Source: Cheilinus undulatus (taxonomy: Eukaryota; Chordata; Actinopteri; Labriformes; Labridae). From it: a DNA stretch of 64,000 nucleotides. Position 1 is the first letter of the stretch; the number at the start of each line of letters is the position of its first letter. The translations under genes and the position numbers were made by a program. The notes under the pieces were generated by a model that searched no databases, was not told the DNA's origin, and was given only the letters and a program-made list of their open reading frames with translations. Of the stretch, positions 23,601 to 36,700 are shown piece after piece. The stretch covers positions 36,168,520 to 36,232,519 of the forward strand of contig NC_054886.1 in NCBI RefSeq assembly GCF_018320785.1. Reading direction: 5' to 3'.

Positions 23601-25836
23601 GACCTCACATTTACAGCTTTCAGACAGTCGTATGTAGGTGGTTTATAATTCAGTCACATGACCTCACATTTACAGCATTCAGACAGTCGTATGTAGGTGG
23701 TTTATAATTCAGTCACATGACCTCACATTTACAGTCTTATGACAGTCGTATGTAGGCCGTTTATAATTCAGTCACATGACCTCACATTTACAGTCTTATG
23801 ACAGTTGTATGTAGGTGGTTTATAATTCAGTCACATGACCTCACATTTACAGCTTTCAGACAGTCATATGTAGGTGGTTTATAATTCAGTCACATGACCT
23901 CACATTTACAGCTTTCAGACAGTCGTATGTAGGTGGTTTATAATTCAGTCACATGACCTCACATTTACACTCTTATGACAGTCGTATGTAGGCGGTTTAT
24001 AATTCAGTCACATGACCTCACATTTACAGCTTTCAGACAGTCGTATGTAGGTGGTTTATAATTCAGTCACATGACCTCACATTTACAGTCTTATGACAGT
24101 CGTATGTAGGCGGTTTATAATTCAGTCACATGACCTCACATTTACAGCTTATGACAGTCGTATGTAGGTGGTTTATAATTCAGTCACATGACCTCACATT
24201 TACAGCATTCAGACAGTCGTATGTAGAAGATTTAATGTTCAGTCACATGACCTCACATTTACAGCCTTCAGACAGTCGTATGTAGGCGGTTTATAATTCA
24301 GTCACATGACCTCACATTTACAGCTTTCAGACAGTCGTATGTAGGCGGTTTATAATTCAGTCACATGACCTCACATTTACAGCCTTCAGACAGTCGTATG
24401 TAGACAGTTTATAATTCAGTCACATGACCTCACATTTACAGCCTTCAGACAGTCGTATGTAGACGGTTTAATGTTCAGTCACATGACCTCACATTTACAG
24501 CTTATGACAGTCGTATGTAGGTGGTTTATAATTCAGTCACATGACCTCACATTTACAGCTTTCAGACAGTCATATGTAGGTGGTTTATAATTCAGTCACA
24601 TGACCTCACATTTACAGCATTCAGACAGTCGTATGTAGACAGTTTATAATTCAGTCACATGACCTCACATTTACAGCCTTCAGACAGTCGTATGTAGGAG
24701 GTTTATAATTCAGTCACATGACCTCACATTTACAGCATTCAGACAGTCGTATGTAGACAGTTTATAATTCAGTCACATGACCTCACATTTACAGCATTCA
24801 GACAGTCGTATGTAGAAGATTTAATGTTCAGTCACATGGCCTCACATTTACAGCCTTCAGACAGTCGTATGTAGACAGTTTATAATTCAGTCACATGACC
24901 TCACATTTACAGCTTTCAGACAGTCGTATGTAGGAGGTTTATAATTCAGCCATATGACTCAGAGGCTATCATCTTTGTACCTGTCACCCTGTCTGTGCCA
25001 AAGGGTCCGGCGGTGAAGCTGCCTGCTGTCCTGCAGGCTGGGATCAGTTTGACAATAACTGCTATTTCTTCAGCGCGACGTCTAAGCCCTGGAACGAGTC
25101 CAAAGCGGAGTGTGAAAAACTTGAAGCTCATCTACTCATCCTGCACAGCGACAAGGCCTGGGTGAGACAGTGGATAAATACTGCTCTAAGTGCGGTCAAT
25201 ACATGTTAATCAGTCTCTAATTTCTACATCATTCCTCTCCATCTGTATGTGATCAGGACTTCGTGACCAAGCACTCAGTCCCTGTCTGGTATTGGGTTGG
25301 TCTGTCCAAGTTGAGGACGGGTCGTTGGGAGTGGGTCAGCCAGACACCGTACACCATGGAGCCTAGGTACATCTACCTTAGACTGTTTGAACCATATTTA
25401 ACGGTGTATTTTTTTATGTTAGCGTGACTAAAAGTTGACTTTGAAATCCAAGCTCGTATCGTATCTTGAGGTATCATACAACATTGTACCGTATTTCTAT
25501 GTTTGTCCGTATTTGTTTAGCAGCAGCTAATAGATGACAACACCAAAGAGAGCAGGTCTAGACGTTCTCCCTGTTATATCATATCATAGATGAGCTCAGC
25601 ATCATTACAGTGGAGAGGACACTTTTTAACAGGCAGAAACCTGGAGCAGAACCAGTGTCCAGAGGTCTTTATGATTCTGGTTCTGTGTTTTCAGCCGCTG
25701 GATGCCTGGTCAGCCCTACAGCTCCAACGGTCGAGATTGGAGCTGCGCTCACTTGCACACCAGCGGGCGCCTCAACGTCCAGTACTGCCCCACTAAGATG
25801 CGCTTCATCTGCCAGAAACGCAGCGTGAGGAACTGA
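17063..25836 (+). CDS. C-type lectin 1, ASGR/CLEC10A-like type II membrane protein, altered sugar site
   Basis: Eight coding exons join in phase: 17063-17096, 17330-17437, 18158-18256, 19272-19337, 19678-19770, 25004-25161, 25257-25366 and 25695-25836, giving 269 residues. The short cytosolic tail is followed by a membrane segment (about 28-47), then a heptad-like neck (about 55-130) and a C-type lectin domain from about C142. Domain landmarks include C142, C153, C170, WVGL (199-202), WEWV (210-213), C240, C254 and C262. Sequons lie at N64, N73, N133 and N164. Exon pattern and neighbours point to asialoglycoprotein-receptor/CLEC10A relatives, which bind galactose sugars through a QPD motif and a WND motif with calcium. 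Here these read QPY (229-231) and LNV (249-251), so two calcium/sugar ligands are missing and classical binding is unlikely (inference). Intron 5 holds a 4.4-kb minisatellite. The start has no competing upstream ATG in its exon. Confidence 0.9.
17438..18157 (+). other. Lectin gene 1 intron 2
   Basis: AT-rich intron with a poly-T run at about 17622-17651. Nothing else is recognisable, and the short frames that cross it are intron read-through. Confidence 0.6.
18257..19271 (+). other. Lectin gene 1 intron 3 with dispersed-repeat fragments
   Basis: Around 18600-18720 the sequence (gccagcctccagtgg-like words, tagaggaactgcagctttt) resembles a dispersed repeat that I have seen widely in fish. Poly-A occurs at about 18990-19009. 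A further repeat-like piece lies at 19140-19200. No exon is found. Confidence 0.4.
19771..20547 (+). other. Lectin gene 1 intron 5, unique 5' part
   Basis: It contains a few repeat-like pieces. At 20260-20545 there is an A-rich stretch of imperfect aaaagtggcaaaatgg words, similar in style to the hAT-internal repeats at 63.4-64.0 kb. No coding sequence is supported. Confidence 0.4.
20548..24957 (+). repeat. 59-bp minisatellite in lectin gene 1 intron 5, about 75 copies
   Basis: Each unit contains cagtcacatgacctcacatt, then tacag, then one of two alternative blocks (ctttcagacag or tcttatgacag), then tcgtatgtaggtgg and tttataatt. Units lacking one base (acagcttatgacag) are 58 bp. Rare variants (gaagatttaatg, ggccgttt, catggcc) recur at fixed offsets and reveal large internal duplications. 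Stop codons are present in all frames. It ends about 45 bases before the acceptor of the first lectin-domain exon. Confidence 0.95.
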
Positions 25837-25986
25837 AGAGAACAAGACCTGTCCACATGGATCCAGGGTCCACATTCAGTTCATGCTGCTGTGGAGTTTA
25901 ACAGTTCTAAAGATTTACATAGGAGAAGAGATCAGAGAGGACATCAAACAATCCTGATACATAGGTTTGAGAGTTGGAAGAGCACG

Positions 25987-27088
25987 TCCCATCAGCCTGT
26001 CCTAGCAGTGTGTCCCATCAGCCTGTCCTAGCAGTGTGTCCCATCAGCCTGTCCTAGCAGTGTGTCCCATCAGTCTGTCCTAGCAGTGTGTCCCATCAGC
26101 CTGTCCTAGCAGTGTGTCCCATCAGTCTGTCCTAGCAGTGTGTCCCATCAGCCTGTCCTAGCAGTGTGTCCCATCAGTCTGTCCTAGCAGTGTGTCCCAT
26201 CAGCCTGTCCTAGCAGTGTGTCCCATCAGCCTGTCCTAGCAGTGTGTCCCATCAGCCTGTCCTAGCAGTGTGTCCCATCAGTCTGTCCTAGCAGTGTGTC
26301 CCATCAGTCTGTCCTAGCAGTGTGTCCTAGCAGTGTGTCCCAACAGCCTGTCCTAGCAGTGTGTCCCATCAGCCTGTCCTAGCAGTGTGTCCCAACAGCC
26401 TGTCCTAGCAGTGTGTCCCATCAGCATGTCCTAGCAGTGTGTCCCATCAGCCTGTCCTAGCAGTGTGTCCCATCAGCCTGTCCTAGCAGTGTGTCCCAAC
26501 AGCCTGTCCTAGCAGTGTGTCCCATCAGCCTGTCCTAGCAGTGTGTCCCATCAGCCTGTCCTAGCAGTGTGTCCCATCAGCATGTCCTAGCAGTGTGTCC
26601 CAACAGCCTGTCCTAGCAGTGTGTCCCAACAGCCTGTCCTAGCAGTGTGTCCCATCAGCCTGTCCTAGCAGTGTGTCCCAACAGGTGTGTCCCATCAGCC
26701 TGTCCTAGCAGTGTGTCCCATCAGCCTGTCCTAGCAGTGTGTCCCATCAGCATGTCCTAGCAGTGTGTCCCATCAGCATGTCCTAGCAGTGTGTCCCATC
26801 AGCCTGTCCTAGCAGTGTGTCCCATCAGCATGTCCTAGCAGTGTGTCCCAACAGCCTGTCCTAGCAGTGTGTCCCATCAGTCTGTCCTAGCAGTGTGTCC
26901 CATCAGCCTGTCCTAGCAGTGTGTCCCATCAGCCTGTCCTAGCAGTGTGTCCCATCAGCATGTCCTAGCAGTGTGTCCCATCAGCCTGTCCTAGCAGTGT
27001 GTCCCATCAGCCTGTCCTAGCAGTGTGTCCCATCAGCCTGTCCTAGCAGTGTGTCCCATCAGCCTGTCCTAGCAGTTTGTCCTAGCAG
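25987..27088 (+). repeat. 26-bp minisatellite after lectin gene 1, about 42 copies
   Basis: The unit contains tgtcctagcagtgtgtccca and tcagcc, with t/a and c/t/a variants (tcagtctg, tcagcatg, acagcctg). One unit near 26320 and one near 26680 are shortened. The array starts about 150 bases after the lectin 1 stop, so it may lie inside the 3' UTR. Confidence 0.95.
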
Positions 27089-28024
27089 AGTTCCCACAGA
27101 ATGTCTATAGAAAATCAAACCTACTCTCTGAATGTTCTTGTATTGAACCATTGAACCAGCTCCAGGCTGGTTGAGATGGCGGTTCATTAATACTGTCTTT
27201 GATTAAAATGTTAGGCTTTGCTTTTGTAACATGGAGGCAAAGCTCACTGCTGTCAACACCAATCACTTCACTTTCATTTCTTCACCTTCAAAATAAAAGC
27301 ACTAGATGTCATATTTTTACTGCTGATAATTCAATATTTAAGACAGGCAGAGTGGACAGCAATCATTGATGCTCTGTGATGATATCAGACATTTACATGC
27401 TGTTAGGACACAGTGTGATCTTAGCAATGAAAATAAATAAATGTAACACTTTTTTCTGCTGGAGCAAATCATCTACAACATTGTACTGTTTCATGTTAAA
27501 TAAAAAAATGTAAATCTCAATGCTTGGTTTCTCTGTTTGAACCCTGCTGCTGCATCACTCAGTGCTGTTTAAATTTCAATGAACCATTTCAGTCATGTTC
27601 CAACTAAAGTCCCATGATACCACGAGAGGTCTCTTTAGTCAGACTGACACGCTGGTAGACTATTTAGCCAGTAGATCTGAGTGGATACTGGTTAGACTGG
27701 AATGACAATCTTTGGCCTAGGCTGGCATGCATGCAATAGAAAAGGATGGAATGTTTCATGAACTTTGGTTACATCTTTAGAAGCCAAGGATGGAATGTTT
27801 TGTAAGTTCTAAAGGCTGACATCGTCTTTCTAAAGCATCATTAAAGGAAGAGGATTGAATGTTTTATAAACTTTGATAACATCATTGTTAAAAGGAAGGA
27901 TGGAATCTGTTCAAGGCTGAGTCCTAGAGTGGATGGATAACTAATCCAGGAGGTCAGGAAAGAGTCCAGAACATCTAAAGATCTCCAAAGGTAAAGTATT
28001 TTTACCAAACAGGTTTAGGGTTCA
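27089..28024 (+). other. Downstream region of lectin gene 1
   Basis: It holds several candidate polyadenylation hexamers: AATAAA at 27292-27297, and further ones near 27431 and 27500. If one is used, the 26-bp array is transcribed as 3' UTR. From about 27740 there are imperfect repeats of aaggatggaatgttt, a word that recurs at 31560-31730. No gene is seen. Confidence 0.4.
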
Positions 28025-30290
28025 ACTTCCCTTCCTCCACCCCAGCCTCCTCCTTTATAGACTAAAGCTTCACCTCCTCCACCCCAGCCTCCTCCTTTAT
28101 AGACTCAAGCTCCACCTCCTCCACCCCAGCCTCCTCCTTTATAGACTCAAGCTCCACCTCCTCCACCCCAGCCTCCTCCTTTATAGACTAAAGCTTCACC
28201 TCCTCCACCCCAGCCTCCTCCTTTATAGACTCAAGCTCCACCTCCTCCACCCCAGCCTCCTCCTTTATAGACTCAAGCTCCACCTCCTCCACCCCAGCCT
28301 CCTCCTTTATAGACTAAAGCTTCCCTTCCTCCACCCCAGCCTCCTCCTTTATAGACTAAAGCTCCACCTCCTCCACCCCAGCCTCCTCCTCTATAGACTA
28401 AAGCTCCACCTCCTCCACCCCAGCCTCCTCCTTTATAGACTAAAGCTTCACCTCATCCACCCCAGCCTCCTCCTTTATAGAGTAAAGCTCCACCTCCTCC
28501 ACCCCAGCCTCCTCCTTTATAGACTCAAGCTCCACCTCCTCCACCCCAGCCTCCTCCTTTATAGACTAAAGCCTTCCCTCCTCCACCCCAGCCTCCTCCT
28601 TTATAGACTCAAGCTTCACCTCCTCCACCCCAGCCTCCTCCTTTATAGACTCAAGCTCCATCTCCTCCACCCCAGCCTCCTCCTTTATAGACTCAAGCTC
28701 CACCTCCTCCACCCCAGCCTCCTCCTTTATAGACTAAAGCTTCACCTCCTCCACCCCAGCCTCCTCCTTTATAGACTCAAGCTCCACCTCCTCCACCCCA
28801 GCCTCCTCCTTTATAGACTCAAGCTCCACCTCCTCCACCCCAGCCTCCTCCTTTATAGACTAAAGCTTCACCTCATCCACCCCAGCCTCCTCCTTTATAG
28901 ACTAAAGCTTCACCTCATCCACCCCAGCCTCCTCCTTTATAGACTAAAGCTCCACCTCCTCCACCCCAGCCTCCTCCTTTATAGACTAAAGCTCCACCTC
29001 CTCCACCCCAGCCTCCTCCTCTATAGACTAAAGCTCCACCTCCTCCACCCCAGCCTCCTCCTTTATAGACTAAAGCTTCACCTCATCCACCCCAGCCTCC
29101 TCCTTTATAGACTAAAGCTTCACCTCATCCACCCCAGCCTCCTCCTTTATAGACTAAAGCTTCACCTCCTCCACCCCAGCCTCCTCCTTTATAGACTAAA
29201 GCTCCACCTCCTCCACCCCAGCCTCCTCCTTTATAGAGTAAAGCTCCACCTCCTCCACCCCATCCTCCTCCTTTATAGACTCAAGCTCCACCTCCTCCAC
29301 CCCATCCTCCTCCTTTATAGACTAGAGCCTTCCCTCCTCCACCCCAGCCTCCTCCTTTATAGACTAAAGCTTCACCTCCTCCACCCCAGCCTCCTCCTTT
29401 ATAGACTCAAGCTCCACCTCCTCCACCCCAGCCTCCTCCTTTATAGACTCAAGCTCCACCTCCTCCACCCCAGCCTCCTCCTTTATAGACTAAAGCTTCC
29501 CTTCCTCCACCCCAGCCTCCTCCTTTATAGACTAAAGCTCCACCTCCTCCACCCCAGCCTCCTCCTCTATAGACTAAAGCTCCACCTCCTCCACCCCAGC
29601 CTCCTCCTTTATAGACTAAAGCTTCACCTCCTCCACCCCAGCCTCCTCCTTTATAGACTAAAGCTCCACCTCCTCCACCCCAGCCTCCTCCTTTATAGAC
29701 TCAAGCTCCACCTCCTCCACCCCAGCCTCCTCCTTTATAGACTAAAGCTTCCCTTCCTCCACCCCAGCCTCCTCCTTTATAGACTAAAGCTCCACCTCCT
29801 CCACCCCAGCCTCCTCCTCTATAGACTAAAGCCTTCCCTCCTCCACCCCAGCCTCCTCCTTTATAGACTCAAGCTTCACCTCCTCCACCCCAGCCTCCTC
29901 CTTTATAGACTCAAGCTCCATCTCCTCCACCCCAGCCTCCTCCTTTATAGACTCAAGCTCCATCTCCTCCACCCCAGCCTCCTCCTTTATAGACTAAAGC
30001 TCCACCTCCTCCACCCCAGCCTCCTCCTTTATAGACTAAAGCTCCACCTCCTCCACCCCAGCCTCCTCCTTTATAGACTCAAGCTCCACCTCCTCCACCC
30101 CAGCCTCCTCCTTTATAGACTAAAGCTTCACCTCCTCCACCCCAGCCTCCTCCTTTATAGACTAAAGCTTCACCTCCTCCACCCCAGCCTCCTCCTTTAT
30201 AGACTAAAGCTCCACCTCCTCCACCCCATCCTCCTCCTTTATAGACTCAAGCTCCACCTCCTCCACCCCAGCCTCCTCCTTTATATGCTC
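28025..30290 (+). repeat. 42-bp pyrimidine-rich minisatellite between the lectin genes, about 54 copies
   Basis: Each unit contains ccccagcctcctcctttata, then gactaaagct or gactcaagct, then ccacctcctcca. The plus strand is strongly pyrimidine-rich and interrupted only by the tatagactaaag block. Copies differ mostly at tcaagc/taaagc, tccacc/tcaccc/tccctt and ctttat/ctctat. Confidence 0.95.
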
Positions 30291-30737
30291 AAGCTTGTTG
30301 CAGCCTTATATTCAGATTAATGCTACTATTGATTAATTTCTTTTTAACTGACATTATTTATTTGTATTCAGAGCTAAATTTATATATATGTTAAAATTTA
30401 CTGTTTAGATCAAACACTGCATGCTTAAAGTAATAATTGGCCATAGTTAGGTCATGTATTTGTGCAGATTATGTTATTACATGAATGTGTTAAATTGGTC
30501 AAAATGCAGTAAAGTAGATTTAAATTCCTATTTTTATTGTGCTGTTGTGCCCCAGTTCCTGTCTTATTTACTGGAATATTTAGGTCTGACATCAGCTGAA
30601 CTTCACCTCACAGTCCAAAGTTTGTCCCAGTGTTCATTGACCCCGGCTGGCTGTTTGAACATCACACTGTTTGTCAGACTTCACCGTAGAGACGAAGACG
30701 ACCACCGCAGCGACTGTTCAAGGAGCAAAGAGTCATC
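30291..30737 (+). other. Upstream region and 5' UTR of lectin gene 2
   Basis: AT-rich up to about 30560, then GC-richer, ending in a likely 5' UTR just before the start codon. A frame at 30454-30741 overlaps the start but has no recognisable domain. No clear TATA box can be assigned. Confidence 0.35.
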
Positions 30738-33700
30738 ATGACAACCGAGTACCACGACGAGGTGGGGGACGACAGCAGCTCCTTCTGGAACAAAGGTCTG
30801 TGTTTGGGTTTAAGGGTCCACCAGACTCTCTGTAGTCCATGTTTCTGATCGATCCTCTCTGTCTGCCTGTCAGAGCCTCGGCCCGTCTATCTGTCAGGAA
30901 CCTCCGGGGTCAGGCGATGGCTGTTCCCCGCTCTGACGGCCACAGTCTTCCTGATTGTCATCATAGCGCTGGGAGTCAGCAGTGAGTACGCAAACACACG
31001 CTTACAGCGCTGTGAAACAGGAGCTACCTTCTCCTGATAACTTACTTTTACACAACTGAAGTGAATACATAAAGTTGGGTTGATTGATGATTATCACACT
31101 TTCATGTTTCCGATCATCAGACTGATTTAAATATTAGACAAAGATAACCCGAGTAAATACAAAAGTACATTCTTAAATGATGATGTCATTATTGAGGGGG
31201 AAAAGCTGTCCAGACCTACCCGGCCCTCTGGGTACCAGGGTTACAGAGACATTTCTAAGGGTTTGGGATTCCAGTCAACCATGGTGAGAGCCATTACCCA
31301 CAAATAGAAAACTTAGAGCCAGGTAGGCTAGAAAGTCTCAAAAAGCAAAAAATCATGGCACCATCTTCAGAAATTTAAGAACAGATGAGAAACAAAGTTA
31401 CGGACATGTACCAGTCAGTAGATCACAGTGAGAGCCATTACCCACAAATGGAGAAAACTAAACAGCGGTGAACCTTCCCAGGAGTGGCCAGCCTACCAAC
31501 ATGACTCCAGGAGCACACAGATGACTCATCCAGGAGGTCCCAGGAGATCTGAAGATCCTCAATGGCAAGGAAGGAATGTTTTATTAACTTTGATGATAAA
31601 ATGTTTAAAGGCAATAATGGAATATTTTACACGATATGATGATACAATGTTTAAAGGCAAGGATGGAATGTTTTACTCGATATGATGATACAGTGTTTAA
31701 AGGCAAGGATGGAATGTTTTACTCAATATGATGATACCAACTTTTCCAATAAATTGCTGACTAGGGTCAGTGAACAAAGATAAAGTTTGTTGTTAAAGAC
31801 AAGAGTGATGAACCTTCTCAGGAGTGGTCGGCCTACCAACATGACTTCAAGAGAACATGGACGACTCATCCAAGAGGTCCCAGAAGAACCCAGAACCACA
31901 TGTAAAGACCTGCAGGCCTCACTGGCTCAGTTAAGGTCAGAGTTCATGATTCAACCATCGGAAAGAGACTGGGCAACAATGGCATCATGGGAGAGTTCCA
32001 AGTCCAAAACCACTGCTGACAAAAACACAAAGGCTCGTCTCACATTTGACTAAAACATCCTGATGATCCCTGAGACTTCTGGGAAATAATCTGAGGACTG
32101 ACCAGACTAAAGTCCTGGCAGGTGTGTGTCCCGTTCATCTGGAGAAAAAATAACTCAGCATTTCACCAACAGAACACCAGACCAACAGTCAGACATGGTG
32201 GTGGGAGTGTGATGGTCTAGACCAGGACCTGGACCAGTTGTCATAATTGATAGGGTTTAGAGGGCAATGAGTTTTTCCACAAAGGTCCAGTAAGGTTTGG
32301 ACGGCTTTCTCAATTAAATGTTTGACTCTAAATTTTCATCATCCCAGGTTCTTCCTTTCAGAAATATTTGGGCTTTCATGCTTTTAATTTGAAAGAGGCT
32401 GCTGTGGCTCAGTAGGTCAGCCTCTAAACTGGAAGGTCAAAGGTTGACTGACTGAGGTCAGATTCAGATGTGTTGTCACCCTTTATGAGAATAAGTCTTC
32501 CTGTCCCTGGGTGTCTGTGCAGACACGAGGACATCAAACCGTCTGTGGTCGGTGGAGAACAGCGTCTCTAACCTCACTGAATCGCTGACGGCAGCACATC
32601 AGCTCAGTAAAGGTAACACACCTGTCCATGATCCCGCCGTCCTCAGACGCACTGGTTAGTGACATCATTCTGTCACTTTCTTCTCTCATTTCCAGACGCA
32701 GCTAAAGACGTTCACAGAATGAAGTTTGCCGTAGAAAGCAACAGGGACCAGCTGACCTCAGGTGAGTCTGACTGTCCCTCTGTGGACCTCCTTTACCATT
32801 ACCATACATCTAGAACCAAACTTTCTGTTGGTCTGAACCTACACTGAACAGACCACCACAAGGGGTTTTTATTTAGCCCTGGTATTCAGTCAGCAGCCAA
32901 ACCCAGAGAACGGACCCTGAGAGACCCAGAGAATGGACCCTGATAAACCAGAGAATGGACCCTGATAAACCAGAGAATGGACCCTGAAAAACCCAGAGAA
33001 TGGACCCTGATAAACCCAGAGAATGGTCCCTGATAAACCCAGAGAATGGACCCTGATAAACCCAGAGAATGGACCCTGAGAGACCCAGAGAATGGACCCT
33101 GAGAGACCCAGAGAATGGACCCTGATAAACCCAGAGAATGGACCCTGAGAGACCCAGAGAATGGACCCTGAGAGACCCAGAGAATGGACCCTGATAAACC
33201 CAGAGAATGGACCCTGAGAGACCCAGAGAATGGACCCTGAGAGACCCAGAGAATGGACCCTGAGAGACCCAGAGAATGGACCCTGAGAGACCCAGAGAAT
33301 GGACCCTGATAGACCCAGAGAATGGACCCTGATAAACCCAGATAAACCCAGATAATGGACCCTGATAAACCCAGAGAATGGACCCTGATAAACCCAGATA
33401 AACCCAGATAATGGACCCTGATAAACCAGAGAACGGACCCTGATAAACCCAGAGAATGGACCCTGATAAACCAGAGAATGGACCCTGAGAGACCCAGAGA
33501 ATGGACCCTGATAAACCCAGAGAATGGACCCTGAGAGACCCAGAGAATGGACCCTGATAAACCCAGAGAATGGACCCTGATAAACCCAGATAAACCCAGA
33601 TAATGGACCCTGATAAACCCAGAGAATGGACCCTGATAAACCCAGATAAACCCAGATAATGGACCCTGAGAGACCCAGAGAATGGACCCTGATAAACCCA

Positions 33701-36700
33701 GAGAATGGACCCTGAGAGACCCAGAGAATGGACCCTGAGAGACCCAGAGAATGGACCCTGATAAACCCAGAGAATGGACCCTGAGAGACCCAGAGAATGG
33801 ACCCTGATAAACCCAGAGAATGGACCCTGATAAACCCAGAGAATGGACCCTGATAAACCCAGAGAGTGGACCCTGATAAACCAGAGAATGGACCCTGATA
33901 AACCAGAGAATGGACCCTGATAAACCAGATAATGGACCCTGATAAACCCAGAGAATGGACCCTGAGAGACCCAGAGAATGGACCCTGATAAACCCAGAGA
34001 ATGGACCCTGATAAACCCAGAGAATGGACCCTGATAAACCAGAGAATGGACCCTGATAAACCCAGAGAATGGACCCTGAGAGACCCAGAGAATGGACCCT
34101 GATAAACCCAGAGAATGGACCCTGATAAACCCAGAGAATGGACCCTGATAAACCAGAGAATGGACCCTGATAAACCCAGAGAATGGACCCTGAGAGACCC
34201 AGAGAATGGACCCTGATAAACCCAGAGAATGGACCCTGATAAACCCAGAGAATGGACCCTGATAAACCAGAGAATGGACCCTGATAAACCCAGAGAATGG
34301 ACCCTGATAAACCAGATAATGGACCCTGATAAACCCAGAGAATGGACCCTGAGAGACCCAGAGAATGGACCCTGATAAACCCAGAGAATGGACCCTGATA
34401 AACCCAGAGAGACTGGACCCTGATAAACCCAGAGAATGGACCCTGATAAACCAGAGAATGGACCCTGATAAACCCAGAGAATGGACCCAGATAAACCCAG
34501 ACTGGATTCTACATCATGGATAGATAAAATCATGTTTGGTTGCTCTGATCATTGTGGTTTTCATTCAGGTTAAATATTAAATCTAGTTTTTACAGCTTAA
34601 CTTTCTAATGGATCAGGACTTTAAGGCCCGTGTTAGTCTGGGTCCCAGAGAGCTCTCCCCTCTACCCCCCATAGGTGGTCCTGTATTAGCGTTCTATGTT
34701 CCTGTTCTCTCTCCTCAGTGTCGGACGCGTTGCGGCAGCTGTCCACGCTGGACTCCCTCAGAGACACGGTCGCTTCACTCAAGTGTTCCCTTGAACGCCT
34801 CATCAACAACAGTACGTGCTGACCGACGCTCAGACAGTCCTGTAAACGCCTCGCCGCCCCCGTCAGCTGACCGCTCTCCTTCTGTCTCTCTCAGGAACCA
34901 CCAGCGCCGGGTGCTGCCCTCTCAACTGGGACACTTTCCAAACCAGCTGTTTTTATTTCAGTCCCAACAGTTTGGCCTGGCACAACGCCAGAGACTGGTG
35001 CAACGCTCACGAGTCCCACCTGGCGATTCTGCTGTCAGACGAGGAGTGGGTGAGAGCCCGTCTGTCGTCATCCGTCGATGACATCACGTCTATAACGCTT
35101 TCTTGGTTTAATAAAGGATCATCCATGTGTTTCTACCCTGTTTTGTTGCTTTGAGGCCTCACCTTTCTGTGGTTTCTCTGCCTCAGGACTTTGTGACCAG
35201 GAAGACCAGGGGCACCTTCTACTGGATCGGTCTGACGGATGAGAGGAGCGGGCGCTGGGAGTGGGTCAACCAGACGCCGTACGTCATGAACAGAAGGTGG
35301 GCAGGGATCAGCTGAGTTGATTTTGGTGGTCTCAGGTTAGTGACAGTGTGGCTGCGCTGGCGTGGGTTATAGCTGAAAGAAAACAAAAACAAGTAAAACC
35401 ATCAGTGTGAGATCCTGATGGGATGATGGGCATGATGGGGATGATGGTGGCACTGGTAGCTTCTACCTTCATCTCCTGGGAGGAACACTGAAGCCCAGGC
35501 TCCCTCTCAGCGTCCCATCCTGACTAACCCACCATGACCTACAGCAGGGGTCATCCTGTACATCTGCACCAGGGCCAGATTTATTCTGGACAGAAACTCT
35601 GAGGGCCGGATTTTCAAATACACAAAAATTAAATCAACATTTTGGTCTGATTTAAATATTATTGTAGTAGAATTTGTTTTTTCAAAACACGGGACATTTT
35701 TAGTCATTACCAGTGAGAGCTATCCACATTTTAGCCACATTTGAACCCTTTTCAGACATTTTTTTCAACATTTAAATCAATGGTTGCCACTTTTCACCCA
35801 TTTTGCTACTCTTAACCCCTTTTTGCAACTTTGCCAGGCTATGTCTGCTGTTTTTGTCACTTTTAACCCTTTCTTGCCTCTTTAACTTGTAATTTCAATT
35901 CTTAGCCAATTTTAAACCACTTTTCCAGCATGTTTTATCCTCTTTGTTCCACTTTTCTTCTATTTTTGACACCTTTTAATCAATTTTTGGCACTTTTAGC
36001 CACTTTTAACCCATTATTTCCATTCTTAACCCCTTTTAAACAACTTTTCCAGCATGTTTTAACCCCTTTGTTCCACTTTTTATTTTTAACACTTTGTAAC
36101 CTTGTTTTATTACTTATTTGCATTATTTTTTCCACTTTTAACCCATTATTTCCATGGTTAACCCCTTTTAAACCACTTCTCCAGCATGTTTTATCCTCTT
36201 TGTTCCACTTTCCTTCTATTTTTGACACCTTTTAACCACTTTTCATTACTTTTTTTGCACTATTTTTTCCACTTTAAACCCATTTTTGCCACTTTTAACC
36301 CATTATTTCCATTCTTAACCCCTTGTAAACCACTTTTCCAGCATGTTTTATCTGCTTTGTTCTACTTTACTTCTATTTTTGACACTTTTCAACCTATTAT
36401 TGATATTTTTACCCCTTGTTTTCACCAGTTTTTGTCCCTCTGTGCCGCTCCACAACCCATTTTCCCATTTATCACCCATTATTTTTGTAACACTTTCACT
36501 AGCCTTACCCCTTTTTTAAATAATAAATAATAAGTTTGACTGAAAAGTACATTTCTGTAAAAAACAGATCAAATGTGCGGTCATTCTAAAACTATTTCAG
36601 TATTAATTGATTGTGGGTGGATTTAACAGCTGCAGACATTTAGAGCCAAAGGATACTGTTAAAATCTTCTTTTCCTCCTTTTCTGAATCGTATGATCCTT

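Noticed and set aside
20548-24957. CRISPR-like array (regular conserved blocks with variable blocks between)
   Set aside because: The variable blocks are a few recurring variants, not unique spacers. It lies in a vertebrate intron and is a 59-bp minisatellite.
32890-34533. 547-codon minus-strand open frame
   Set aside because: It is the same 23-bp repeat artefact inside lectin 2 intron 4, antisense to that gene.
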